The notes under the pieces are model-generated. The model made no database searches. It had not been told where the DNA came from and worked only from the letters and a program-made list of their open reading frames with translations. The position numbers were made by a program, and so were the translations under genes. Positions 1 through 10,000 of a DNA stretch of 20,010 bases are shown here, in pieces; position 1 is the stretch's first letter; each line of letters begins with the position of its first letter. Source of the DNA: Hypsibius dujardini. Taxonomy: Eukaryota > Tardigrada > Eutardigrada > Parachela > Hypsibiidae. Where the stretch lies: assembly GCA_001579985.1 (NCBI GenBank), contig LRSR01008277.1, forward strand, positions 1 to 20,010, in the 5' to 3' direction.

Positions 1-150
1 CACTGAGGGGAGAAACAGAGACCGTACTTAGACGACCAAGCCGGGCCGGAGAAAAAGAAGACCCTGAAAGAGGAAGGAGAAAAGAGAAGAAACGGCGCAA
101 GAGGATGGAGTATCCGAGAGAGCCGAGTCGTGGGAGAATGCGGCAGAACT

Positions 151-237
151 GACCGCCAGAGGGCGCCACGATTAAAGGACCGCCAGAGGGCGCCACGATT
201 AAAGGACCGCCAGAGGGCGCCACAATTAAAGGACCGC
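151..237 (+). repeat. Three tandem 27-bp units, each with a CTCF-like motif
   Basis: Units at 151-177, 178-204 and 205-231 are nearly identical (one base differs in the third), with a 6-base start of a fourth. Each contains CCGCCAGAGGGCGCC. Compared by eye with the usual CTCF core CCASYAGRKGGCRSY, 14 of 15 positions fit. The array sits about 1 kb upstream of the CIAPIN1 start codon. Binding is inferred, not shown. Confidence 0.75.
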
Positions 238-580
238 TAGCGACAGCAGTTTGCTGTGCACGTGTTGTTTTCCAAATGAGAAGCAAGGCTTTTGAATGAA
301 AGGATATCGTGTGGATATTCGGAAAAAGCATCACAATGGGCCAAAAATATAACGAAAGTGTTTGATGAGGAACGGGAGAGGGAAAAGTGAAGAAAAAAAT
401 AGTAGGAGGGCATCGGAAAACGGATGCAGTTGATGACGATTGATTGATCACTTGGCCAAGGATAATCGGAAAGCAACGGGAAAATCAATCCGGAATGTGT
501 TTTTGTCTTGCCGCATGGAGGAATTATTGGTCAGAACGGTGCAGTGACGTCTTGTTGAGCTGGAACGGGGGAGAGTCCAG

Positions 581-1162
581 GTAAAAGATCTCTCTTACGA
601 CTATTCCTTTGATTGATGTATTACGGATATCGCCTTCATTCACTTCTTTTGGTATTTCAAAGCGGTGACGTTCTAGAGTTTTATTCTTTCATCAACAGTG
701 TAAAAAGTTATCGTTCTGTGTTGATAACATAAACTCAGCAAAAAGTTATGATAACTTGGTCGGAAAAGGATGGCGCTATGAGTTAGATTGATTGTTGTGT
801 TGTTTTAGCCATATATTGCCCCTTGCTCCACCTACTTTGCCCATTTCCCTGTCCTGTCGTCTACTTGTCCTTGTTGTCGTCTACTGGATAGCGCTTTGAG
901 TTATAGATTGATTGTTGTGTTGTCTTAGCCATATATTGCCCCTTGCTCCACCTACTTTGCCCATTTCCCTGACCCCCAGGCAAAACTTGTCCTTGTCTAC
1001 TGGACTTTTTCGTTCTTGAACCACACTGCACGCTTCTTCATCTTTCCCGTTGCCCCTTTTTATCCCGTTTTCCCAGTTTTAGAGTACTAGTACGTAAAGC
1101 TTCAGTGGTTACTGAGGAATTATCCAACTACTTTCTCCGTCGTCTTGGAATTTTACTTCCAG
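581..1162 (+). other. Probable 5'UTR intron of CIAPIN1
   Basis: A good donor (GAGAGTCCAG followed by GTAAAAG) ends a possible untranslated exon at 580. A pyrimidine-rich acceptor (TTTTACTTCCAG) ends at 1162, 16 nt before the chosen ATG. No convincing coding sequence lies between them. The stretch contains a tandem duplication. This is inferred from splice-site shape only. Confidence 0.4.
768..1008 (+). repeat. Tandem duplication of about 118-120 bp
   Basis: Copy one starts with GGATGGCGCTATGAGTT at 768, copy two with GGATAGCGCTTTGAGTT at 886. Both continue through a GATTGATTGTTGTGTTGT tract, then CCATATATTGCCCCTTGCTC and CACCTACTTTGCCCATTTCC. Anchors are 118 to 120 bp apart, with a few substitutions and indels. 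The duplication lies inside the presumed 5'UTR intron of CIAPIN1. Confidence 0.8.
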
Positions 1163-1177
1163 GCCATCATCGGAATC

Positions 1178-3222
1178 ATGTCATTTCTGCGGAACATCAA
1201 CCTGAACGGCAAACATGTCGCACTCCTCTGGCATTCCGGAGTCAGCCCCGACGATGTCCGGCGATTTGTTGAAGAATTACAAACAGTCGTCGGTGCGGAA
1301 GGGAGTGTGGCGGTCGAAAATGTCGAAAGACTCAAAGCCTGTAAGCCTTGCGTCGGGAATTCGGATCAGATTGAGGGTCATTTATTTCCGTAATAGTTTT
1401 TGTCGATTGATTGACCGATCGTCGGGATTATCATGGTTGCGGAGCGGAGGCTGAATTTAATTAATGTATTGGTTGATTGGTGCGGAAAACATTCTATTTG
1501 TTTTTCAGCGAATCACCCCGCATCTCACTTCGATGCCGTGATATCCGGAATTTTCGCACCGCAAATCTTTGTCCATGACGACTCAATCCTCCCCGAAATC
1601 ATCCGCATCCTGAAGCCCAACGGACTGTTCCTCTTCCAAGAGGCAGTGCTGCCGCTGAATACGCCTGATGCCGCCATCAAAACCGAAAGCTGGCTCAAAT
1701 CCCATGTCAAAATCAACGGATTCGTCGCCAGCGACGGGGTTCGTTTTAATCATAGGCAGTTCGTATTTTCATGTATCCTTCGTGAGCGCAATCATGAGAA
1801 GCCCAATTTGCGTTGGCAGGATTTCACTGACGTGGACGTGACACCGGAAGCGTTGTTACAGCTGAGAATGCTACTCCAGATTCCGGAACATCTGCCGTTG
1901 AAAGTGTGTCAGGGGTCGATTCGGAAGCCGTCATATGAGATCGGATCGAGTTCGCTGTTGCGAAAGCTCAATACAGCGACGCCAGGTAATTGCAATTTGG
2001 TATTAACTATTAAGCGTTGATTGTGTGATTGATTGTGTGATTGATTGTATGATTGATTGTATGATTGATTGTGTGATTGGTTGTGTGATTGATTGTGTGA
2101 TTGATTGTGTGATTGATTGTGTGATTGATTCGTCATGTTTTCCGTCTTGATTCATTGTCATGATTGATCGATGGAAATTTTTGCTGGCTTGATGGAATGG
2201 TGAAGGTGATAAGGCTGAGACTGTTTCTCAAACACGGTATTTTACCCGTTTTAGCTTCGACTGGACCTGCCTTGAAGCAGGACACTCCGAAAGTGTGGGC
2301 TTTGTCGACGTCCGATTTGATGGACGACGATCTAATGGATCAGGACGAATTGCTAGACGAGGAAGATTACGCGAAGCCGGATCCCGCTTCCTTGAAAGGT
2401 ATCGAACGATCTAAAATTGGGAGTAGAACTCTGCTAATAGATCGAACTGTCAAAGAACTCTTCAATGGAATCGTGTAAACGAAGTGTAACAAAGTTAACG
2501 CAGAGGACAAGTTTGAGGCGAGAGGAAGTATCGATACTTTTTTCTTGGTCCGTATAAATTGGCAGTTTTGTACGTCTGAAATACGTTCACGCTTTCGTAA
2601 AAACGCTATTAACATTGGATTTTGTAGCTGCACCATTTTCCAGGTGGAGAAACCCATGTTGACTGTTTCGGTTAACTTTCAGCAAACTGCGGACCGGGAA
2701 AGAAGCGCGCGTGCAAAGACTGCTCGTGCGGCTTTGCTGAAGAACTTGCCGGGACTGCGGCAGCTGCACCCAAGACTGTCACGTCTTCCTGCGGCAGTGT
2801 GAGTTTCTTATTCCGCTAGACTGATTCATCAATGCCCGTGACAGCAGTGGCGCGCCGAGCTTTGGTTTGAGGGGGGGTGTTATTTTTTCCAACAGCATGA
2901 ATTTTTTATTGTATCCGAAATATTTCCGATAGAACGTAAGGGGGGAGTATTGCATGACAATTCTCAATCACGGTGTTTTTCTCCAAGTGGGGGCACTTTT
3001 TTGACTTTCGAGAGGGGTTTTAGATCGACAAAACACCCCCCTCGGTGCGCCACTGCTTGACAGCGTACAAATTTGAATCATAATGATCGGCGTTTCTTCA
3101 TTCTGCAGTGCTACTTGGGAGATGCCTTTCGCTGTGCCAGTTGCCCCTACCTCGGCATGCCGGCGTTCAAACCTGGAGACAAAATCACCCTATCGGACCG
3201 TCAATTAAAAGCCGATGTCTAG
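1178..3222 (+). CDS. CIAPIN1: Anamorsin (CIAPIN1/Dre2), cytosolic Fe-S cluster assembly factor, 5 exons
   Basis: Exons 1178-1340, 1509-1985, 2255-2398, 2683-2798 and 3109-3222 join with matching phases (1,1,1,0) into 337 aa; the human protein is 312 aa. In this family anamorsin receives electrons from the diflavin reductase NDOR1 and feeds cytosolic Fe-S assembly. Residues 1 to about 170 form the methyltransferase-like domain (the stretch [10 protein letters not shown] through [15 protein letters not shown]). A linker follows with the family signature [14 protein letters not shown] and the acidic [13 protein letters not shown]. The C-terminal CIAPIN1 domain carries cluster motif M1 (C264, C272, C275, C277) and M2 (C298, C301, C309, C312, as CX2CX7CX2C), ending in [16 protein letters not shown] and [11 protein letters not shown]. 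The ATG at 1178 is chosen because [19 protein letters not shown] fits a normal N terminus. An acceptor-like TACTTCCAG lies 16 nt upstream, so the 5'UTR is probably spliced. Intron 4 carries a MITE. Recognition is certain; only the UTRs are inferred. Confidence 0.95.
2018..2130 (+). repeat. 12-bp minisatellite (TGATTGATTGTG) in CIAPIN1 intron 2
   Basis: About nine copies of a 12-bp TGATTGATTGTG-like unit begin 32 nt after the exon 2 donor. Two units carry a TAT variant. Short TGATTGATTG runs recur elsewhere (near 15560-15640, 16040 and 18260), so this tetranucleotide is common in this genome. Confidence 0.85.
2845..3055. mobile_element. hAT-type MITE (non-autonomous DNA transposon), 211 bp
   Basis: The element has 15-bp terminal inverted repeats with one mismatch (left CAGTGGCGCGCCGAG; right, reverse complement, CAGTGGCGCACCGAG). 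They are flanked by an 8-bp target-site duplication with one mismatch: CGTGACAG at 2837-2844 and CTTGACAG at 3056-3063. An 8-bp duplication and a CAG start fit the hAT superfamily. There is no transposase reading frame. Removing the element and one duplication leaves a 91-nt intron, normal for this gene. The lower similarity beyond position 15, including a G-rich block near both ends, suggests an older insertion. Confidence 0.85.
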
Positions 3223-4900
3223 AGAGTGGAAGTTCGTCCGTGAAGCCTGGTTCTCTGATTACTCAACAGTTCCCTACTATTTCTTCTGACTGCTTTCCCC
3301 TTTCCCTGCTTTCCCCTGGGACAAGCGGTACTCTTCTCCGTATGCTTTATTCAGTTTGCGGTTCATGCGCGATGCTTATCAAGGTCACGTGTGTATGCGT
3401 CTGTGTGTCTTCTGCACGGTTGAGATGTGTAGCACAGCTGACAAATTGTCGTGTGTTACATCATTCGTGAAAAACGATGATGCATTCGGGTGATTATTCC
3501 TCCCGCGCTCGTAGCAGTGTCTTCGTGGATACGCACACGCACACGCATCATGACTGTCTGCCAACCTCCGAGGAAGAAGTCTGTGTACTTGGCTCCGCTT
3601 CTTTTGGCACTGCAAGGGATTTATTCCCTGCGGACAGTTGAACACGCGTCTGCGTCTCTCGGTGTCTCTGATGTGCCATGCTACAGCTATCAATTCGAAA
3701 TATGCCGCGATGTACCGGTACAGTAATATTAAAATAGCAAGTATCAGTTACAGATGTTTAAAATCAGTAGTTCTCATAGCGAGAAAGCGTCCAATTATCT
3801 TGCTGTGTGGATGCTTGGCCAAGAGAAAGGGTCAGAAAGGAGGCTGTAACTCCTGTCTGGCACCGTGGATCTCAGCACATCACTCCATCTACTTGCTCTA
3901 GAAATCGAAAAAGCGTGCTCTGAAGAAGTGACCTGAGAACAGGAAGCTGCTTGACAAATGTCTGTTCCTTCAGTATTAAAGTGATCTTTCACGCGTGAAC
4001 GCTTCTTTTGTATATCGAATGTAACTTCCATTTAGGGTTGCTGGACCTTACGCGAGAGTCCTTGTGCCGTCAAACTTCTGACGTGGTACTACACGAGAGG
4101 CAGGACAGTCCCCTAAGCAAGCGTCAAGGGATGCTTGAAAAGAAGAATCGGTCATGGAATACCGCCGGTGCGAACCCAAACAGTATCGATTTTGCATGGT
4201 CGAATCAAGGTGCGAGCCGGCATCAAATTTCACCGTTTATCGATTGCGCCATGAGACGCCGCGCATCACACGAAGCAGCGTGGCGATGAAGAGCCTCACG
4301 AGATTCTATTTGCCGTGGCGGGAAAGTGAGTTAAGTAAACACCTTTCCCGGCGGACCATCGATCAATCGAGACATGCCGATCGTCTCTCATTCGGACTCT
4401 ACTCTTCTTCTCCGCAGCAGCGCGATCGAACCATGCACACGACCGAGTCTACAAAACCTTATAAAGAGCCCATACATCTTCTGGGGTTTAAATGTATATA
4501 CACCTGTACCGCGGTCGCTCGCTCAGGAAGGAACTCGCGCGCGCGGAATTCCGCTCACGCGCACTCCAAACGAATATGATAATTGCAAATTACAACTCCA
4601 ACGCAGGGCGCTTACATCATTTCAACACTTGCCAAGCCGCAGACTACTCTGATTTATTTGTACTATTTCCCTCGACCGAGAACCGCCGCGCGCGCAAAAA
4701 CGCCACGGAGAGAAGAAGACCAAGACACATGTCGACCGGACGAGAGATTACATTTTTTGCCTGAGTCAGTCCGCACTCTCTAGTCCGCGGAGCAGGGGGA
4801 GTAAATAGAGGTCCTTCTCGCGCTGTGATGACGACGACGACGACGACACACTGCTTCTAATGAACAATCTCTTTTTAGCTACAAGAAACTTATTTTGCTA

Positions 4901-5007
4901 CCAACACACACACATACACACACACACAGACACAGACACAGACACAGACACAGACACAGACACAGACACAGACACAGACACAGACAGACACAGACAGACA
5001 GACACAG

Positions 5008-5054
<47 letters not shown>

Positions 5055-5111
5055 CAGACAGACACACAGACACACAGAGACACGCAGACACAGACAGACA
5101 CAGACACACAC
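4901..5111 (+). repeat. Composite microsatellite: CA, GACACA, TA and CAGA blocks
   Basis: About 210 bp of simple sequence runs in order: (CA)n, a hexanucleotide (CAGACA)n block from about 4928, (CA)n, an alternating TA run at about 5025-5048, then mixed CAGA/CACA. Every reading frame through it is low-complexity translation, not protein. Confidence 0.95.
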
Positions 5112-5771
5112 CCGGGTTTACGTGTACGTATACTTGCTCCCATTTCGCGGCACTTGTCTGTGGTCTGTGAGCTTTTTCGCCGGATCAGAGTGAGTTGTTG
5201 TGTGGGAGAGCCAGACGGTTGCGTTGTGTGGATTGCGCAGATAGACCTATGGAGAGGCGGAAGTGAGCAGTGAGTAGTCCCTCCTATTTTGCACGTTGAA
5301 AAATCTCATCATCATCGCCGGCGTCGCTGCCTGCCTGCCTGTCTGCCTGCACACGCGCAGCAGTCAAGCCTGCTACTACCCCTACCCCTGTGTCGCTGTG
5401 TGGTTCCGAATTAGAACGGCCTCTCCCCCGCTGCTGTCCGGGGCTCTTTTCACGACTTCTTCGCGCTTCTTGAGTGGATGTAGCAGCTCTCAACTCTTTC
5501 CTGCCTTTGCATATTCGGCATGTGCGCCGCGCGCGTTTGACGCGGACCTGACGACGACGTCTGGGTCTGGCTTGTTTTTGTGTTACATAGCCCATATACC
5601 CCATGTGTTGCAAAAGTGATCCCAGCTTTTGACCTTGCTAAAGGCAGCACCGTGATCTTCGTCGTCAGTCCGTGTCGTCGATGTGGAAATATGTGAGACG
5701 GCGTATTGCTGGTGTACGGGACACACCTGGAGACATCTGAGGATCGATCATAGAGGAATATAACCCTTTAT

Positions 5772-5907
5772 ATGAGGATTTTACGAAACGACTACGCTCC
5801 GTATCCATGTGGGAGTATGAAATCTGCACGACCACAAATCTTATTGCAAGAAGATATTGCGGGAGAGAATGGGCCGGCGCAGCCGCCCGAACCATTGGAA
5901 GATGACG
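5772..5907 (+). other. Alternative, weakly supported first exon of CEP164
   Basis: An open frame with ATGs at 5772 and 5817 ends at a possible donor (GATGACG followed by GTAATG) in phase 1. It joins in frame to a possible acceptor at 6864 (CGCCAG), giving an N terminus that ends LEDD-E-RQDVVPF. The splice would be legal. The extra residues match nothing I know in CEP164, however, and the 6600 start gives a better family length. It may be a 5'UTR exon or chance. Confidence 0.2.
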
Positions 5908-6175
5908 GTAATGATGTTTTGGGGTGGACAATGAGTCATTTCGCCTTCCGTTTTGTGCCGGAAAAAAATAACATTAGAGAACTAAAATGTTAACGACGCC
6001 TGGCCATCGAAATGCGATTGAGTGCCATCATCAGGCGAAATTACTCACAAGGGTGTATCCGTGAGCGTGTTGCATCTATGGGTCAGTCAGTCGACGGAGT
6101 CTCCGGACGCAGTTCATTCAGGCCTTATCATTTCATTTACGGAAACCAGAAAACAATCGACGCAAATCTTGCGGT

Positions 6176-6190
6176 GTTGCACATGGCAAC
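6176..6190 (+). promoter_or_regulatory. X-box-like RFX motif upstream of CEP164
   Basis: GTTGCACATGGCAAC fits the X-box GTNRCC-(0-3 nt)-RGYAAC with a 3-nt spacer and one mismatch (sixth base A instead of C). RFX factors use X-boxes to drive ciliary genes. The motif lies about 410 bp upstream of the preferred CEP164 start codon. The match is seen directly; function is inferred. Confidence 0.45.
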
Positions 6191-6310
6191 GTGGAATCGA
6201 ACTCCGGTCAGAAAAATAATCATTACTCTGACTGGATCACTACGTATTGTCCACACTCTTTCCTCCCGGTGGCGTTACTCTTTCGGTCTCCGGAATGATA
6301 ACGCAGTACT

Positions 6311-6556
6311 ATGTCCCACCGGTGGTACATAGTAGTACCACCGATGTTACATGGTAGTACCACCGTTGGTTCATGGTAGTACCACCCGTGTTACATGATA
6401 GTACCACCGGTGTTACATGGTAGTACCATCGGTGGTACATGGTAGCATCATCGGTGTTACATGGTAGTACCACCGTACATGGTAGCATCATGGTAGTAGC
6501 ATCATCGATGTTACATGGTAGCACCACCGGTGTTACATGGTAGTACCACCGATGGG
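6311..6556 (+). repeat. Hairpin-forming minisatellite (GGTAGTACCACCGGTGTTACAT-like)
   Basis: About eleven degenerate copies of a 20-24 bp unit built from ACATGGTAGTACCACC and GGTGTT/GGTGGT. Units are self-complementary: at 6321-6342 GGTGGTAC and GTACCACC form a perfect 8-bp stem around ATAGTA. The array lies just upstream of the preferred CEP164 first exon. Confidence 0.85.
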
Positions 6557-6599
6557 ACCTAGACCTCCAATGATCAGTCTTGATATCGTTTAAGACTTC

Positions 6600-6623
6600 A
6601 TGTCCGTGCATTACACTTTCAGA
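6600..6623 (+). other. CEP164: Preferred first coding exon of CEP164
   Basis: ATG at 6600 opens eight codons (MSVHYTFR), then a GTAAAG donor in phase 0. The acceptor at 6865-6866 (CCAGAG) is also phase 0. The joined start puts 27 residues before EYARALGIN, close to what I recall for vertebrate CEP164, and RRQDVVPFNLNEEFD resembles the vertebrate pattern there. It is short and unproven. Confidence 0.45.
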
Positions 6624-7040
6624 GTAAAGGAATTAGTACTTTATAGTAAGCTAGGGCACTTTACAGAGCTTACTACATACAGTTATATACGTGCCGACCT
6701 GCGTTAAGGGCATAAAACCCAGAGGATCACAGAAGCAGGCACAGTGCTTAGTCGAATAAGCTATCCTATTACAACGTTGCGGTGGGTCCTTCGTTTTTTA
6801 ATATCTGATCCCTAGGCGCAGTGTTTATAATAAGAGTAACCACTAAGCATTGCCCATACGCCAGAGAGGCAAGATGTTGTGCCTTTCAACCTCAACGAGG
6901 AGTTTGATCTTTCAGATATCGCCGAGTATGCACGCGCCTTGGGAATAAATGCCAAAAACGACGAGGACCTGCTTTGGATAGCGCGAGAAGGCCTGAACGC
7001 AGCTCTACCTCCGGAATGGAGAGCCATGTAAGCTGCGCGC

Positions 7041-7094
<54 letters not shown>

Positions 7095-10000
7095 AAGATG
7101 GGAAGTTTCGGTGGAGGCAATCTCCATGAAGTGTGAAGTGTTTTAAGCGGAGATCGCGCGGGCAGGCAAACGGCGCGAGTGTGTTTTCTCGTGGTTACGG
7201 AACTAGTCCGTCTGGGTCACATATGTTTATTTATCTTACGCGGTGCCGGGCCACCGTGCCTGCCTTTCGTTATTTTAGAGAAGATCAACCCTCGGGCCAG
7301 ATTTATTATTTCAACGTGGAAAATGGCACTGCCGCATGGGAACATCCCATGGACGGCCACTACCGGCTGGTGGTGGAGCAGGAACGTCAAAAGCGCCTGA
7401 GAAAGACCTGCGTTGAAGAACCGGCTCTGGCTGCAGCTGCTGCAGCCACCACTGATGGATCTCCTGGAAGACCCAAATCGGTAAGACTTTTCTACGGCTC
7501 ACCATATTTACACAAGAAATTAACAAAGCACTTTAGTATCCGGAACCTACGAGCTGACATAAAACAGCTATGATTCCGGTCTTGTACGAACGGTTTGGTC
7601 TTTTTTTCTAACGGTACCTTAATACAGTGCGACTAATCAATAGTTAAATAATTATTCTGCTCTCGCATTGTTGTTTGTTGCACTTCTAATTACGAGCGTA
7701 CCCTGATCTGTACGTTCTACGATGAAAGTTTAGGGAACTGGTGGTAGCGTTCCATGAATTGATTTCGTACAAAATACACATTCACTCGGACAATAAATTA
7801 GAATAAATAAATAATGCATCAAAATGTGGTAGATACAGACTGCTTGAGATCGCTGCTTGCTACAGATTAAGGCTAGAACACTTCCTTCCCTTTGATTGGT
7901 GTTTCCTACTTCCTGGCATAAAGCGAACGCCGTTCCCATCAAAATCCGTAAACTTGTACAGTACATCCAGACTGTTTATGCGAGACTATCCCATTGATTT
8001 CTCTGACGTTACCGTCTGCTTTTGCAGCCATACTCTGTCTTTCGCCAACAAACTCCTTTTGGGCCTCGTATGGAGCGACCCACACTCCGGCCAAGAACTC
8101 CAAATAATTCCCGGTCTCCCACCGGTCTAGCCAGTCCGCCACCGTGGGCAAAAACGTCTCTCAGCCGGCCTCCGTCGCCGTCACCTCCCCGAACTCCCAG
8201 TGCGAGTCCGGGTGAATCCCGCAAAAGTACTCCCTCGGTCGAGTCGGACGGCTTGATAATGAAGTCTCCGGATACTTCTTCGTAAGTCAGCTTACCATTT
8301 ATAATTCCTTCTAATATATGCATATGTATATGTAAACTTTGATGTTGTTTGATGTACGAGTATACAAACTGTATATACTGACTGTAGTTCTCGTGAAGTG
8401 ACGTGGTCGTGCTTGTCTAGTTCCTACCCTTGTACAACTACTCTGTGGCTGTCGGTGTTTATCCTAAAGGCAAACCGCTAACCCGTCCTCAAGGTCCCTG
8501 CATGAAATCTCTTTTATTCTTTCTCTTCTCCTCAGTGTGCCTTTCAATCGCAACTCCTCACCCAATGCCACTTCGGCCGATCACACTCTGATCGATTCTC
8601 CAAAGCCCAATGGGTCTCAGCTACCAAATGCAAGGTATATTCCTCAATTCCTTCCTTTTTATGCACCGGTGAAGGGCTCCCTCTGTTCATGGAAGTTAAG
8701 CCAACCGCTCATTTGATTGGTGCGATAGGGCTGGCGCCACATTACTGCATCATTTCCTAATTCAATTGCTGAATAATGCCACCCAATGAATGTGCGTGTG
8801 CAGTAATTACTAAATCTCGTGCGAAAATTGACTTGTATCCGATGCATGGTCCGATACAAAAAACGGATATCCGATATATACAACTTAATTGAGGCATTTT
8901 CGCACGAGAATACGGATGCACTGTTTCGCCTAATTATTTAGCACTTGCTTGTGGCCATGCTTTCTGAGTAGGGGACATTCCTCGGTCGTTTTCATGGCTC
9001 CTTCATACACCTACCTCATGGCAAAGAACCCTGCCATGTGGTTTCAGTGTCTGTTTCCGTGCCTTGGTCAGTAATGCTTGATTGTGCAAATGTGTTATCC
9101 GCGCCGTATTCTGATTCCTGAATTCTGTTCCGTCATTGTGAGTAAGTGCCATAACCGGATCTGTACGGTACACCCTCAACCATGAAGGCATCTATTCCCA
9201 TTTCCGATTTCATCTCAGTCGTCAGCTGTGATCCACTTGCTTCCGTGCATGTGATTTTGTAAGGAGTAATTGTGGAACGCGTTTCCGTACACGCGTTGTG
9301 TTCGCGCTGGAGCAAGCCAAGACCCGAATTCGCCTAATAGGAGTACATGGGTTCAGTTTGGTACCATTATAATTAATGTATTGAGGCGGCGCCATAAATT
9401 CTCGCTCATCTTACGATTGAAGGGGTCCGGTAATATTTTTGTACGATTATTCCCATCTTGATTCTCCCTCGCGTACTGACAATAAAAGTTCCCAACTTAC
9501 AATTCTTCTTCAGGGCCGCCTCGGCACCATTCCAAGCCGACGAAAAGCCGCCGATCGGTCGTAAATTATCAGCTGACAAAAAGGCATCTGTGACTCCTTC
9601 ACCGACCCCGGAATGTCTTCCGCCTGGACGAAAATATTCTGCCGACAAAAAAGATCTCGCACCACCGGCTTCCGTCGTCGTGCCTGCCACCGCAACTGCG
9701 TCAACTGTTCCTGCTCTTCCTATTCCCGTTCCTGCTCCAGTTCCGACCGTCCAACCGATTAATCACGAAAAGCTGAAGGAAGAAGAGGCTCGAATCCGGA
9801 AGGAGAATGAAATGGCACTCGAAAGAATAAGAGACCAGCTGGCTAAAGAACGACTCGAGGAAGAGAACAAATTAAGGTAGCCCGCCATTAATTCTTCCGT
9901 GATTGGGCGAAAAATGAGCAAAAAAGATACATTTTTATTTCACGTAAAGGATGAAAATGGCAGAGGAACTTCGTATAATGAAAGAAAAACTCGCCAAGGA

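Larger units (their letters stand above)
3223..6599. other. Repeat-rich spacer between CIAPIN1 and CEP164
   Basis: No coding exon is convincing here. Short open frames exist in several registers but resemble no known protein and have no supporting splice structure. ATTAAA at 3728-3733 and 3975-3980 could serve as CIAPIN1 poly(A) signals, 506 and 753 nt after its stop; no AATAAA was noticed closer. A TATAAA-like string occurs near 4459. The rest is composite microsatellite (4901-5111), an X-box-like motif (6176) and a minisatellite (6311-6556). A possible alternative first exon of CEP164 ends at 5907. Confidence 0.6.

Noticed and set aside
4-240. Open frame across the purine-rich left edge and the 27-bp repeats (in-frame DRQRAPRLK units)
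   Set aside because: It has no start codon, begins just after a stop at 4-6, and its periodicity follows from a 27-bp repeat divisible by three. It resembles no protein.
1909-2136. Minus-strand frame with NQSH repeats
   Set aside because: It is a translation of the TGATTGATTGTG minisatellite and intron sequence.
3490-3726. Short frame with a signal-peptide-like hydrophobic stretch
   Set aside because: It is only 78 codons with no recognisable mature domain, in the presumed CIAPIN1 3' region. A hydrophobic run alone is not enough.
4008-4764. Several overlapping open frames upstream of the microsatellite
   Set aside because: Three frames are open at once in GC-rich sequence. They have no known domain, no phase-consistent splice partners and no bias toward one frame.
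4860-5273. Frames with long HTDTDT or CVCVC runs
   Set aside because: They are pure microsatellite translation, open in nearly every frame on both strands.
6140-6240. Possible tRNA B-box (GAGTTCGATTCC on the minus strand)
   Set aside because: The flanking bases do not form a T-stem and no A-box or acceptor stem was found at the right distance.
6309-6611. Minus-strand frame with YYHVTPVVLPCN repeats
   Set aside because: It is a translation of the hairpin minisatellite.
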